A DNA stretch of 64,000 nt from Salvia splendens (lineage: Eukaryota > Streptophyta > Magnoliopsida > Lamiales > Lamiaceae): the NCBI RefSeq assembly GCF_004379255.2, contig NC_056032.1:33589024-33653023 (forward strand). The letters run 5' to 3'. The notes below the pieces were generated by a model. It had not been told where the DNA came from. It did no database searches and was given only the letters and a program-made list of their open reading frames with translations. The position numbers and the translations under genes are program-made. Shown piece after piece: positions 1 through 10,522 of the stretch (positions within the stretch are counted from its first letter, which is position 1; the number at the start of each line of letters is the position of its first letter).

Positions 1-1
1 A

Positions 2-2050
2 TTAAGAGGTCCAGAAACAAGGTATCAACCTCTGGAAAAAATTGCTCTGGCGTTAGTAAATGCAGCAAGGAGACTGCGGCCATACTTCTATGCTCACAAG
101 GTATGCGTCTTAACCGATCTGCCTCTTCGGCAAGTTTTGACCAAGCCAGAAGCATCAGGCAGAATCGCCAAATGGGCCATAGAGCTGGGAGAACACTCAA
201 TCGAGTACCTACCTCGGAAAGCCATCAAGGGACAAGCCTTGGCAGATTTTCTTACAGAAGCCAAGTTCGATCAAGCAATCCCTGTCATTGCCGAACAGAA
301 AAAGTCTGCCAATGCCGAACTAGCACAGCCCTTGGAATCCGAAGTAGAGCCGCCAGACTGCTGGAGCGGATTCGTAGATGGAGCTTCAAACAAGATGGGA
401 AGTGGAGCTGGTATTTTACTCGTCGCTCCCGACGGACACGAGGTAACCTACTCACTTCGGTTCCTATTCCCCACTACTAATAATGAAGCCGAGTACGAAG
501 CCCTCCTGGCCGGACTCCAGTTAGCGCAAAGTCTGCTCGTCAAATCTCTCAAAGTCCATTGTGATTCACAAGTCATAGTAAATCACATGTTGGGTACAAG
601 TGAAGCTCGTGACGAGAGAATGAAGAAGTATTTGGACAAAGCGCAAAGCATCAGCCGAAGTTTCTCCTATTTTCGGATAATCCGCGTTCCCAGAGCGGAA
701 AATAGCCGAGCAGATACCTTAAGTAAGTTGGCCTCAGATCCGAGCTCAAAGGCGGAAGAATTAATGCATCGAAGCATTGATGAAGCCGAGGTACATTCAG
801 TATCCAGCTCGCCGAACTGGATGACGCCGATCTTGCAGTATCTGGATCAAGGACAATTGCCCGAGGATAAGAGAGAAGCTCGGAAGATCACGTGCCAAGC
901 ACTTCGGTACGAACTTCATGAAGGAGTCCTCTTTAGAAAGTCTTACCTCCAGCCGTTATTGCGGTGCGTAGGACCAGAAGAGACGGACTACATCCTCAGA
1001 GAAGTTCATGAAGGATCGTGCGGCAGCCACATCGGAGCTAGAGCTTTAGCTAAAAAAGTTCTAAGATGGGGATATTATTGGCCAACCTTGGTACAAGAAG
1101 CAGTGCAGCTCGTCAAGACCTGCCCGAAGTGCCAAATCCATGCAAATATCCCAAGGATGCCGCAAACCGATCTATCCACTATGCAGAGCCCTTGGCCTTT
1201 CATGCAATGGGGCATAGACATAGTGGGACCACTTCCTCAAGCTCCTCGGCAAATGAAATTCCTAATCGTTGCCGTGGACTACTTTACGAAGTGGGTGGAA
1301 GCTGAACCATTAGCTACGATAACGAGCTCGAAGGCATTGGATTTCGTCTGGAAGAACATAGTGTGCCGATTTGGCATACCCCACATCCTCATCTCGGATA
1401 ACGGGACTCAGTTCACCGACAAGATGTTCAAGAATTGGTGCCAAGAGCTGAATATTCAACAGCGGTTCACTTCGGTCTCTCATCCACAAGCAAACGGACA
1501 AACGGAGGTAACAAATCGTATCCTGGTGAAAGGGTTAAAAGCTCGGTTAGAACAAGCCAAAGGACAATGGGTAGAAAATCTCCCTCAAGTCCTATGGTCC
1601 TACCGAACTACACCCACAACCTCCAACGGTGAAACTCCGTACAGTCTGGTATACGGCACTGAAGCCGTGATTCCGGTGGAGATCGGCGTACCCAGTCCCC
1701 GAACTCTAAATTTCTCCTCAGAAATGAATGACGACGGACTGAGAGCCGAGCTAGATCTTGCCGAAGAAAGAAGAGAATTGGCATGCATAAAAGCAGCCAA
1801 GTACAAGGAGCAAGTAGCCCGGTATTACAACCAAAGGGTGAAGAAGCTGCAATTTCAAGTGGGAGATCTCATCTTGAGAAACAACGAAGTAAGCCGAGCA
1901 GAAAAGCTGGGCAAACTCGAACCCACATGGGAAGGTCCGTATCGGGTGTCAGAAGTCCTCGGCAAAGGGTCTTACAAATTGGCTCACATGTCAGGAGAAC
2001 AGGTACCCCGAACATGGCACATTTCCAACCTCAAAAAGTTCCATTTGTAA
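2..2050 (+). CDS. Tat-lineage pol polyprotein, C-terminal part (RNase H - aRNase H - integrase)
   Basis: The frame is open from the first bases to the stop at 2050, so the start lies outside the window. The first residues are the end of the classical RNase H. Around 360-730 is a second RNase H with FVDGASN, an NNEAEYEALLAGL helix and HCDSQ, the archaeal-type copy. Integrase follows. Its HHCC zinc-binding part (H-E-G..SHIGA ... CPKCQ) is near 1010-1135. The DDE core has GIDIVGPLP near 1210 and SDNGTQF near 1395, then HPQANGQTEVTNR. The tail (GPYRVSEVLGKGSYKL) is the usual integrase C-terminus. No internal stop is seen in the 683 codons present. It would cut and join retrotransposon cDNA in the nucleus. 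Whether the rest of the element is intact is unknown. Confidence 0.88.
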   Translation, partial: LRGPETRYQPLEKIALALVNAARRLRPYFYAHKVCVLTDLPLRQVLTKPEASGRIAKWAIELGEHSIEYLPRKAIKGQALADFLTEAKFDQAIPVIAEQKKSANAELAQPLESEVEPPDCWSGFVDGASNKMGSGAGILLVAPDGHEVTYSLRFLFPTTNNEAEYEALLAGLQLAQSLLVKSLKVHCDSQVIVNHMLGTSEARDERMKKYLDKAQSISRSFSYFRIIRVPRAENSRADTLSKLASDPSSKAEELMHRSIDEAEVHSVSSSPNWMTPILQYLDQGQLPEDKREARKITCQALRYELHEGVLFRKSYLQPLLRCVGPEETDYILREVHEGSCGSHIGARALAKKVLRWGYYWPTLVQEAVQLVKTCPKCQIHANIPRMPQTDLSTMQSPWPFMQWGIDIVGPLPQAPRQMKFLIVAVDYFTKWVEAEPLATITSSKALDFVWKNIVCRFGIPHILISDNGTQFTDKMFKNWCQELNIQQRFTSVSHPQANGQTEVTNRILVKGLKARLEQAKGQWVENLPQVLWSYRTTPTTSNGETPYSLVYGTEAVIPVEIGVPSPRTLNFSSEMNDDGLRAELDLAEERRELACIKAAKYKEQVARYYNQRVKKLQFQVGDLILRNNEVSRAEKLGKLEPTWEGPYRVSEVLGKGSYKLAHMSGEQVPRTWHISNLKKFHL

Positions 2051-2246
2051 GAGACAGTCCGGTCAGTCAGTCTTGAGTCCTGTTCGGTCAATGTGCTTTA
2101 TTTGGTTTGCTTGGTCTCTGTCTCTATGTGCTTTTTATTTGTCTATATGCGTTTTGTCTGTCTATGTGCGTGTCGTCTCTTACAAATGTTACTGAGGTAT
2201 CTTGTTCTTCGAAGGCTGATCCCCTTCTTAGAACATATACAAGCAC

Positions 2247-2513
2247 ACGATTGTGAGTCAAAGCTTCTACAGAAGATACAAGACCACAATTCAGCTTAAA
2301 CAAGCAGTTCGTCTGAAACGAGCTGCAACAAGCCAACGATTGTGAGTCAAAGCTTCTACAGAAGATACAAGACCACAATTCAGCTTAAACAAGCAGTTCG
2401 TCTGAAACGAGCTGCAACAAGCCAACGATTGTGAAGTCCAAGCTTCTAAAGAGGATACAAGACCACAATTCGGCTTAAAAATCAAGCACTTCGTCTGAAA
2501 CGAACTGCAACGA
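2247..2513 (+). repeat. 89-bp tandem repeat, about 3 copies
   Basis: Units begin at 2247, 2336 and 2425 with ACGATTGTGA. The first two are nearly identical and the third is diverged. The array lies between the pol stop and the 3' LTR, where Tat/Ogre elements often carry satellite-like arrays. Confidence 0.85.
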
Positions 2514-2673
2514 AAGTCCGATTCTCGCGATAAAACTTGCCTGAATTAGGACAAGGGAAAGTCCGATCCACGCGATAAAACTCGCCGAATTAGGACAAGG
2601 GAAAGTCCGATCCCCAAATTAGGACAACGGAAAGTCCGATCCGAGCGATAAAACTCGCCAAATTAGGACCAAA
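2513..2673 (+). repeat. 44-45-bp tandem repeat, about 4 copies
   Basis: Units start AAAGTCCGAT at 2513, 2558, 2602 and 2631. Each contains GCGATAAAACT and AATTAGGAC. The third unit has lost about 15 bp. This array is unrelated in sequence to the 89-bp array next to it. Confidence 0.8.
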
Positions 2674-2790
2674 GACGAGTCCGGTCAAAGATGTTTATTT
2701 CATCAGCCCAAAGACGAGTCCGGTCAAAGATGTTTATTTCATCAGACCAAAGCCAAGTCCGGTCAAAGAAGCGTTCACTTCATCAGACCG
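2671..2790 (+). repeat. 39-bp tandem repeat, 3 copies
   Basis: Units AAAGACGAGTCCGGTCAAAG at 2671 and 2710 and a diverged copy at 2749. This is a third array in the same non-coding tail of the Tat element. Confidence 0.8.
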
Positions 2791-2854
2791 AGGACAAACA
2801 TCAACTTACCCCGTACCTTTATCCAGAATGCCGAAGTGATTCACTTCACTTTTC

Positions 2855-2865
2855 GGGGGGGGTAG
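2855..2865 (+). other. Polypurine tract of the Tat element
   Basis: Eight G residues followed by TAG end directly at the TGATGG that starts the 3' LTR. This is the expected plus-strand primer position. Confidence 0.75.
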
Positions 2866-3517
2866 TGATGGAGTATGTACTAAACAAGCCCAACAGCAGC
2901 AAAGCCCATCAGTCTAAAGCCCAAGAAAGAGTATCAGTTCGGCATGACTAAAGAGTATCAGAGTTCAGTTCGGCACAACCAAAGAGTTCGGCCCCATCCT
3001 ACAGCTCGGTAAAAGCCAACCAATCAAACTCTGCTCTCAGGTCGGCATCAAGCTCTACTCTCAGATCGGCAAAAGCTGCTCGGCAATAATTCAGCAGTCC
3101 GGTCTCAGTATTCGACCGAACTAGGAAATAGTGGACTCATGCAAGGTTTCCACCTCCGCTACACCGACGATCTATTTAGTGGTGTCAAGCAGTCATTAAC
3201 TCATGCAGGATAGTGGACCCATGCAAGGTCGCCACGACCTCCACGACATCCACTACCTAATAAATGCTGCATGCCACGATCTTGGTTCAATGTATAAATA
3301 GAACCTAGGTCAGATAGATAATTTTCTTCTGTTAACTTCTGTTAAGCTCTCTAGAGAGAAAATAGCAAATAGCAAGTCTGTATTGTTAGCTGTAGAAAAC
3401 AGATCAAGCAATACAACTCTGCCTTCTTTTCTTCCCGTGGACGTAGATTTACCTCAGTAAATCGAACCACGTAAATTCTCTGTGTCGTGATCTGCGTTTT
3501 TCCTGCATTCACTAACA
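2866..3517 (+). repeat. 3' LTR of the Tat element
   Basis: The LTR begins TGATGGAG after the polypurine tract and ends CACTAACA where the antisense Copia gag frame resumes. It has a TATA box (TATAAATA, 3293-3300). The left copy is not in the window, so the borders rest on TG...CA ends and on the point where the host element is interrupted. Confidence 0.75.
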
Positions 3518-4251
3518 TCAAAAATTCGCAGATTCATCACTCTGGTTTCCTTCTGAGCATCAGAACTTGAGGGTTTAGAGCCCTCAAACTTTTTCTTGAA
3601 GTTCTGCTTTTTGAACTTCTTCACATTCAAGGCCTCTGCTGCTTGAACATTGGAGCTTGCAGAGCTTCTGCTGGTAGTCTTCTGGAGTTCCTTAGCCATC
3701 AAGGCCGAGTAGACTTCTGCATAGGTGATAGGCTTATCTCTGCCATAGATAATTGCATCACTCAACTGGTCATACGAGCTAGGCAAGGCATTCAATGTAA
3801 GAATGGCCTTGTCTTCATCTGAAATTTTAACATCCACAGAGCCCAGATCATCAATGATCTTATTGAACTCCTCCAACTGCTCTATGATAGATTTTTCACC
3901 AGAAAAACTATAGGCATAGAGCCTCTTCTTGAGATACAGCCGGTTAGCCAAAGATTTTGCCAGGTAAACTTCATCTAACCTGTTCAAGATCTCCACCGCA
4001 GTCTTGGCTTCTTGAACTTCCCTCAAGACCTTATCTCCAAGGCACAGAATCACTGCAGAATGTGCCTTGAGCTGCATCTCCTCCATCTTTGCCTGAGCTT
4101 TATCATCAAGCATTGGAGCCTTTCCTTTCTCTTCTGTATTTGCAAGAACTGCGGCCAAGCCTTGTTGAATCAAGACCGCCTTCATCTTCATCTTCCACAG
4201 GCTATAATCATTCTTGCCTGTGAACTTTTCTGCATCAAGCCTTGCTGCCAT
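3518..4251 (-). pseudogene. Copia gag, truncated by LTR insertion
   Basis: The start is the ATG at 4251, about 65 bp after the LTR end. The product begins MAARLDAEKFTGKNDYSLWK and keeps the helices of the Copia gag family (UBN2/DUF4219 type), including YLKKRLYAYSF and LTLNALPSSYDQL. The basic KKFKKQNFKKKFEGSK stretch that usually precedes the zinc knuckle is present. The zinc knuckle itself is missing, because the Tat LTR replaces it after about 244 residues. The frame then runs a further 21 codons into the LTR and is not real gag. It would form the virus-like particle in an intact element; here it is broken. Confidence 0.8.
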
Positions 4252-4296
4252 CTCTGAAACCGTTTGATCCTCTGCAAATCAGCTTCAATATCCCCT

Positions 4297-4315
4297 TCCC
4301 ACAGACGGCGCCACT
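4297..4315 (-). other. Primer-binding region of Copia B
   Basis: On the minus strand TGGCGCCGTCTGTGGGA follows the LTR end AATCCCAACA. A tRNA primer-binding site is expected here. I did not match it to a specific tRNA. Confidence 0.5.
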
Positions 4316-4942
4316 TGTTGGGATTCAATACGCACAAGACTTTCACACACTCAGGTGAATCACACACACACTCACAGTTGTATGATAACTCACAATGCAG
4401 AAGAACACACACTCACACTTAGAGTATCGAAGATGGTAATCTTGGAGAGAAAACTTGAAAACTCTTTATTGATTTTCACTACTAACTACGTACATGGTTT
4501 TGAGCTATTTAAAGCTCTACAATCAAGTAGCAACTGCTACTAACTAACTACAAGAAGAATCAAGAAAGCAAGAAGAATAACTGCTACATCTCGGCTAACT
4601 AACTGCTGCACCAACGGCTAGTTTCTCTAGGCCGAACTTCCTCCTCGGTTCAAGACCGAACTGTTGCTTCTTCTTTTTCGGCTCAAGACGAACTCTATTC
4701 TTGACTCAAGACCGAACTTTCTTTTCGGCTCACAACCGAGCACTCTCTTCGGCTCACAACCGAGCTCCCTTCTCGGTTCACAAACCGAACTCCTTTCTCG
4801 GTACACAAACCGAACTCCTTTGCTTCTCGGCTCAAGACCAACTGTCTTCTCGGCTCAAAGCCGAACTCAAAGCCGAGCTCAAAGCCGAGCTTCCTTCTTC
4901 TTCTCTTCTTCTTCCAACTGAAATGAGCACTCCATTATTACA
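4316..4942 (-). repeat. 5' LTR of Copia B
   Basis: On the plus strand it begins TGTTGGGATT and ends ATTATTACA, so the minus-strand ends are TG...CA. The right half is rich in CGGCTCAAAGCCGAACT-like short direct repeats (about 4620-4890). The second copy is outside the window. Confidence 0.7.
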
Positions 4943-5018
4943 GCTTGGTTCAGTGGGCTGTAGAATCTCGGAAGCCGAACAAGTGCTCCACATTCTTGGA
5001 GGACTTGGGCAGGATTAT
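4943..5018 (+). pseudogene. Copia A gag fragment, left of the Athila insertion
   Basis: This short frame encodes LGSVGCRISEAEQVLHILGG and then GLGQDY. That is the conserved gag block of plant Copia elements. It continues exactly in frame at 14138 (DPAVCAVTSR), showing one gag gene split by the Athila-like element. On its left it is cut by the LTR of Copia B. Confidence 0.85.
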
Positions 5019-6196
5019 TGATAAGGCTCATTTCATGCATCGGTTTTGGGGGTAAAACATATACTACTTGATCGGTTTATCGCGCAAACAAGTGTTAAAA
5101 TGTACAAAAATGCTACTTGTCCAAGGCAGCAAGGCCGAACTGATCAAGCACGTACAAAAGGCGAAAAAGGCAAAAAATCGGGGGGAGTTGATCAAGGGGC
5201 GAGGTCAAGCAGTTAAAGTGGGGACCGCTGGTTTCTAGAAGGAAAACGTGAGGAAATGAGCTGGATGTGGCGCACCATTCTGTTACCCAGGACGACGTTC
5301 TAGAAGGGGACACATTCCAGCTTGTGAAGACGCCAGGACGAACCGATCAGAAATTTGTTATCCAAAAGCGTCGTTATTCTAGAAGAAAGAGCACATAGCA
5401 ATCAATGAGTCGTTCATCCTCTGTATGAGTGAATATTCCCTGTCAAGATCGTTATCCAGCTGGAGGCCGAATCGAGCTTATAAATAGAGGCTGCGCCACC
5501 ACAAGAAAGTATCCGAGACTTTACTTTCCGCCTAGTTTAGCTTAGTTTAGCTTAGTTCAGCTCTCTAGCTTAGTTTATCTTAGTTCTGCTCTCTTAGCTT
5601 AGTTTAGTTCAGATCTCTAGTTTAGCTTAGATAGTGTAGTTAAAAGGGCGACCGAAGGGAGCGCTGCAGAATAACCATTTCTGTCGGCGTAACTTAAGTT
5701 TCCTGCTGAGATTCTTCTCAGTTTACCGCTTTCTTTATTTTCGAAGTGTTAGCTTAGTTTATTTTCACGCTGTAATCGTATCTTAGTTTAATCGAAGTTA
5801 TTCTCTCTTTTAAATCGCGCATTTACTTTTCTGTTATTACCTGCAATTTACTTGACCCAGTGTTTAAATTTCCGTTGATCAAGCTAGCTAGTTTAAATTA
5901 TGCCTAGATAAAAACCGTAGTTAAAACTCCCAAGTTAAAGCGTGGCAGCAGCCAACCCCCCTGTTCACTACTCACACACTCGACACACCAACTTCTCTGT
6001 GGGATCGACCCCGAACTTGCCGCTTTACTGTTAAAGTAGTGCGAAATCGGGAGTTATAAATATTATCTTTGGCGTGTTTCGGTTCGAGGATTGATTCGAT
6101 TAAGTGGCAATGACAATTTGCTAACTGGTCCAACCGATTCAGTTATCCTCCATATAACTTGATCCAATCTTAATCCGCGCGTTTTCGAGCCCGCCA
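5019..6196 (+). repeat. 5' LTR of Athila-1
   Basis: Direct copy of 12961-14137. It contains a TATA box (TATAAATA, 5479-5486) followed by a run of TTAGCTTAGTT-type short repeats (about 5525-5635), probably in the transcribed leader. Confidence 0.92.
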
Positions 6197-6199
6197 AAA

Positions 6200-6217
6200 T
6201 GGCGCTGTTGCCGAGGA
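6200..6217 (+). other. Primer-binding site of Athila-1
   Basis: TGGCGCTGTTGCCGAGGA starts 3 bases after the LTR. It resembles the TGGCGCCGTTGCCGGGGA site usual in Athila and Tat elements, with three differences. Confidence 0.75.
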
Positions 6218-6342
6218 AGCATGGTGTTACTTTATGTTTGTGTGTAGTGTGTAGGAGTAAATAGTTTATTTCTTTCTTTTCTTATTTATTTTTCCTGCTG
6301 TTGATGAGAAAGTACCACCAAGGCGATTACTAGAATCATCCT

Positions 6343-7191
6343 TTGATATATAGAAGAACTAACAATCGTTGGAGAGTCCAGGAAGCCGGCGTAGTTACCA
6401 CTCGTTACAGAGCAGCTTTAGAGGCAGCAGCAGCAGCTGAGCAAAACCCACTACCACCACCACCAAAGCAAACAGAAGCAGAGATGGCCGTTGTCATCGA
6501 CGACTCGGGAATCGGCTCTTTGCACGCTCATGATGAGAAGGAGCCCACACATGCCATTGCCGCCACTCCTGGGATGCGGACCATCGCTATCAAATCAGGA
6601 GTGTTGGCCATCTTGACCCACTTCTACGGTCTCTCGAAGGAATGTCCGTACGCCTTTCTGGAGGAGTTCTGCCGATACTGCGATATTCAGCCCATAACGG
6701 CTGGATCCACGTCTGAAGATTACAGGCTCAAGGCTATCCCCTTCGTTTTGAAAGGGGACGCAGGAGTACGGCTGTCAAGGCTACCAGAGGGATCCATCAA
6801 GACTTGGGCGGAATTCCGCATGATATTCCTCGACCGTTTCTTCCCAGCATCAAAGACAAGTGCCCTGAAAAGGGAGATTACAGAGGCCAGACAAGAGTAC
6901 AACGAGCCCCTCGGCCAGTACTGGGACAGATTTCAAGGGCTGCTTCAAGCATGCCCCAACCACAAGCTGGGAGAAAAGGAGATCTACTCGATCTTTTACG
7001 GCGGACTCACGGTGGACAGTAAGAACGACCTCAACCTCGCAGCTCAAGGGGATTTCTCAAAAACCCCTTTTAGCCAAGCTACGAATATTCTGGAGAGGCT
7101 GATCGAGGCCAAGCGGTCATATGAGACAACCCGAGGGCAGTACAGACGAGGGGCAGTGCACGCAGCAGAGGCGCCAATGATGAAAAGCTAG
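6343..7191 (+). CDS. Athila-type gag, N-terminal and core part
   Basis: The frame is open from 6343, but the first in-frame ATG is at 6484 (MAVVIDDSGIGSLHAHDEKE), so the start is uncertain. The core has YGLSKECPYAFLEEFCRYC, LKAIPFVLKGDA, TWAEFRMIFLDRFFPASKT, EPLGQYWDRFQGLLQACPNH and FYGGL, in the order of Athila gag proteins. A TAG after MMKS ends it at 7191, while gag-like sequence goes on downstream. The stop is therefore probably a decay mutation. Confidence 0.8.
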   Translation: MIYRRTNNRWRVQEAGVVTTRYRAALEAAAAAEQNPLPPPPKQTEAEMAVVIDDSGIGSLHAHDEKEPTHAIAATPGMRTIAIKSGVLAILTHFYGLSKECPYAFLEEFCRYCDIQPITAGSTSEDYRLKAIPFVLKGDAGVRLSRLPEGSIKTWAEFRMIFLDRFFPASKTSALKREITEARQEYNEPLGQYWDRFQGLLQACPNHKLGEKEIYSIFYGGLTVDSKNDLNLAAQGDFSKTPFSQATNILERLIEAKRSYETTRGQYRRGAVHAAEAPMMKS

Positions 7192-8010
7192 AAGCTCGAT
7201 TTGAGCAAATGGAGAAAAGGCTGCTGGAGGCAGTGGAGAAAGCCAGACCACCACCACCAACTGCACCCAAAGAAACGCAGTATGTGCCGCAACCACCGCC
7301 GCCAGAGGAACATCATTACTACTACTGCGAGTTTCCCCCTGAGGTTGAGCAAGTGAATGCCGCAGGCCACTGGAATGCAAATGGCAACTGGATCCAGGGG
7401 AAGCAGAGAGATGCTCCATGGAGGGATCACCCAAACTTCAGATGGACCGATCAAAATCAGAACCAACCACAACTACCCCCTCCACAGCAGACGCACTCCT
7501 CTAACGGGCAGTCCAACTGGCCGTCCCGAATCATGGATAGACCAAACACTGGAGGAAATAGAGTGCAAGGGGGTCAGGCAGGTTGGTCAAGTGCCCCTCA
7601 AGGGAACTGGTCAAGCGGAGGACAATCCAATTGGTCAAGCCAACAAAAGGAATGAGACTGGGGAGGATACCAACACCAAATCCCCCAGTATAGCAACTAG
7701 AGAAGGCAGTCAAGCAACCAAATGGTGAGTTATGTTCCACAGTACTTCCAAGGGAACCAACAAAACCACCAGTTCCAGAGCCAACCAGAGCAGTATGGAT
7801 CGTCCGGTTTCTATCAGCAAGGTTATGGAGGAGGCCGATTTAATCAGAGAAATAACAGGCAGCAAAATGAAAATACAGGGGATATGACGATTCCACATCA
7901 GCCTAATGATGCGGTGCGTGAAATACATGAAACCCAGAGGGAACAGAGGGCTGCATTAGAGATGCTTACCAAGCAGCTATCTCAAGTCGCCATATCGCTG
8001 GCGAGCTGAG
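7192..8010 (+). pseudogene. Athila gag C-terminal region, broken frames
   Basis: Past the gag stop, frames at 7209-7655 and 7722-8009 continue with coiled-coil-like and Asn/Gln/Gly/Trp-rich sequence (GGQSNWSS, GYGGGRFNQRNN, EMLTKQLSQVA). This composition is usual for the gag C-terminus of Athila elements. Stops at 7653-7655 and 8007-8009 and frame changes show decay. Confidence 0.6.
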
Positions 8011-8256
8011 AGGTAATGAAGGAAAGATTCCGGTTATAGTGCAACCACCAGCAGGGCGGGAAAATGTCAACACAGTGTCCCTGAAATTAGAAGGAGTTTA
8101 TCAAAGCTCAACTACAAGTTTTCCGACACCCAGGATCAGTCATAATGCAAACTCTAAATTCGTCACCTCTGATCAAGTCACAGCGGAGGAAGAATCTGAC
8201 ATCCGAAAACAGGTTGCTGAAAAGAGAAGGAGGATCGAAGCAGAAGAAGTGACCAT

Positions 8257-8949
8257 ATGGTCCTACCTGGTGATCTTCCCCCCAAGAGAACTGACCCAGG
8301 GGTATTTACGCTCCCAATCTCCGTCAGAAACGTCCAAATAGAGCACGCAATGCGCGACCTAGGGGCCTCCATCAATATTATGCCATACTCTATATTCAAG
8401 AAGCTGGGGAATGCCAATCTCGTCGAAACTAATATGGAAATACAGTTAGCAGACGGATCTTGCATTTACCCCGATGGAGTTCTGGAAGATGAGGTCGTCA
8501 AGGTAAACAGATTCATGTATCCCGCGGATTTCTTTGTTATAAAGATGACGGAACCAGGAGTGGAGGAGTCTATTGGAATCCTCTTGGGGAGACCTTTCTT
8601 ATCCACCGCCAACACGGTCATTGACGTTCGCCAGGGAACAATTAATTTGGAGTTTAAAGGAGAGCGGCTTACAGTCGAAATTAATAAAGCTGCAAAACGG
8701 TTGCAGGACGGAGAAAGCATACAAACTGTAGACGCCATTGGCCCTCGGAGACAGAAGCATCCGATGGAGGAGTCCTTCAAGGAGCCACCATCTGTCTCCA
8801 CTAAGAGTAAACTGATCAGGAGAGAGGCAGAAGATTGGCTTGAAGCGACAATGACTGGAGCAAGGGATGATCAAGCCGTTGGGGGCGCAATTATGGAATT
8901 TTGCCAGCCATCGCGACCCACCGAGGCAGGAGAGGGTACCCAATCGTGA
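8257..8949 (+). pseudogene. Athila aspartic protease region
   Basis: The frame carries LGASINIMPYSIFKKLG, VNRFMYPADFFVIKM, ILLGRPFLSTANTVIDV and INLEFKGERLTVEI. This is the retroviral-type protease region of Athila elements. The active-site Asp-Ser/Thr-Gly is here MRDLGAS, where D-L-G-A-S is the usual Athila form. The reading frame is not continuous with gag. Reverse transcriptase, which should follow, is absent. Confidence 0.72.
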
Positions 8950-9294
8950 AGGGTCAAAAAACCTCCAGACCGAACCGCCCCACTAAAAGGAATGCTGAAA
9001 AGGGATCTCTCACTTACAAGGCAACTACTCCCCCAACATCACTCCCAGCTGATGCCTAAGAAGCGAAGTTCAACTTGGTCGGACCTTCGAGCAGTCACGG
9101 CAAAACTTCCATACCCCATTGACCAAGAGGAGGTCAGAGCATCGTTAAGACGCGCTGGAGCCCATAGAAGACTCATAAAGGATTTTGCCGAAAGAGCACA
9201 GGTCCTGACGAAGTCACCCCGGAGCAACATTAAATACCCTGATGTCTGCGAGACTGCGTTCCCGTTTCTAAGAGATTGATTCAGGAGTTATTCT

Positions 9295-9768
9295 ATGATA
9301 CGGGGTCCTGACTGGAATCACTCTTTTGAAGTGATGTGTGAAGCTGGTGTCTATGCAATCAGAGCAGTACTGAGTCAGAGAATCCGAGGGAAGAGTCATG
9401 TGGTCCTCTACGCGTCAAAAACATTGGGTCAGGTGCAAAGAAACTATGATGCGACCAAAAAAGAAATGCTGGCAGTAGTTTTTGCATTTGAGAAGTTCAG
9501 ACAACACCTTCTTGGTTTGAAGGTGCTGGTGTATACTAACCGTGCGGCCATCAAGTACCTACCGTCAAGGGAGAAGTCAAACCCGCAATTGATCAGATGG
9601 TTACTCTTCCTACAGGAATTTGAGTGGGAGGCAGTTGATAGGAACAAATGTGAAAATACAGAGGCGAATCACCAGCGCCGAGCTCTGCAGGAAGAAAGAA
9701 ATGGAGGCCTTTCAGACAGAATCCCTGAAAAGCACTTGTATTTGATCAAGTCCAAGTCTGAGAAATAG
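9295..9768 (+). pseudogene. Ty3/gypsy RNase H fragment
   Basis: The frame contains VVLYASKTLGQVQRNYDATK, KEMLAVVFAFEKFRQHLLG and NPQLIRWLLFLQEFEWE, the RNase H block after a gypsy reverse transcriptase. The C-terminal end is lost and the N-terminal end (CEAGVYAIRAVLSQR) is altered. About 1.5 kb of reverse transcriptase expected upstream is gone, so this marks an internal deletion. Confidence 0.8.
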
Positions 9769-10522
9769 CGGGTCTACCAAAAAGGGATGACTGATCAAGG
9801 AAGACAGAATAGCTGGGAACGACTTGAATCCAAGAAGGCAAGGCTCGCAAGGAGCAACGGATTGAATGAAGAAGGGTTACCCGGAAAGGACAAAAGGGAG
9901 ACGTTTGTAGTGGACTACATGCCACTACCAACACCTAGCTCGCGCTAGAAAACAGGTAAAAGGAGTAATCGAGTATTCATGGATAGTCTGCTTGATCAAT
10001 CGATAATGTCTAAATTTCTTAATCTGATCAAGTGACATTCCAAGAAAACTCGGTCAACCCCTTGTTAGTGTAAATAGTCTTTAGTAGGTTTAGTTTTATT
10101 TAAATCAAAAGTCGGAAGTAAAAGCAAGAAACTCATCAAGTAGGATTATGTGAGATGTCATGGCCCACTTGATCAGTGCAAGTTGAGTTCAATTAGTGGT
10201 GCAAGGATTGAGTTGATTAAAAACAGGAGATAATAAGAAGTGTGCAGTGATTAGAGGAGTATCAGGCGGTGCCGACTGTTGAAATGAAAGGACACCCTGA
10301 AGAGAGAGGAACGAAGCGTGTCGGGAAAGCTTTGCCACCTGGCATTCTAAAAAGGCGCATCGGTATGCGAAAGGTCGCAGAGACTTCGATAGGAAGGAAT
10401 CTCAACAGTCGGAGCTCAAGCATAAAAGGGATCTTTCGGATCTCACTTTCCATCAGCTACCTCTTTGCTATCCTTATCTAATTCTCTCCAATGCAAATCA
10501 CCTGCAAACATAATCAGAAGAG

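Larger units (their letters stand above)
1..3517 (+). mobile_element. Ty3/gypsy retrotransposon, Tat lineage, 3' part
   Basis: This is the 3' end of an LTR retrotransposon that enters from the left edge. In order it shows the end of the reverse-transcriptase RNase H, a second archaeal-type RNase H, integrase, tandem-repeat non-coding DNA, a G-rich polypurine tract and a 652-bp 3' LTR. The second RNase H before integrase is a known hallmark of the Tat group (Ogre, Retand). The LTR ends inside the gag of an antisense Copia element, so this insertion is younger than that element. The 5' LTR is outside the window, so neither the target duplication nor the age can be read. Confidence 0.85.
3518..4942 (-). 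mobile_element. Copia retrotransposon B, 5' LTR and gag
   Basis: The element reads leftward: 5' LTR (4942 to 4316), primer-binding region, then gag. It is cut at 3517/3518 by the Tat LTR; its remainder must lie beyond the left edge of the window. Its right border sits inside the gag of Copia A, whose frame resumes at 4943, so B inserted into A. Confidence 0.78.

Noticed and set aside
1310..1806. Minus-strand frames opposite the Tat integrase
   Set aside because: They mirror the coding strand of a clear integrase and have no features of their own.
2124..2485. Minus-strand frames in the 89-bp array
   Set aside because: They arise from tandem-repeat sequence and repeat the same peptide.
2247..2790. 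CRISPR-like repeat array
   Set aside because: Repeats are directly adjacent without unique spacers, and the context is a plant retrotransposon.
4664..4921. Plus-strand frame rich in Gln/Arg/Ser
   Set aside because: It lies in short direct repeats of the Copia B LTR and is not a gene.
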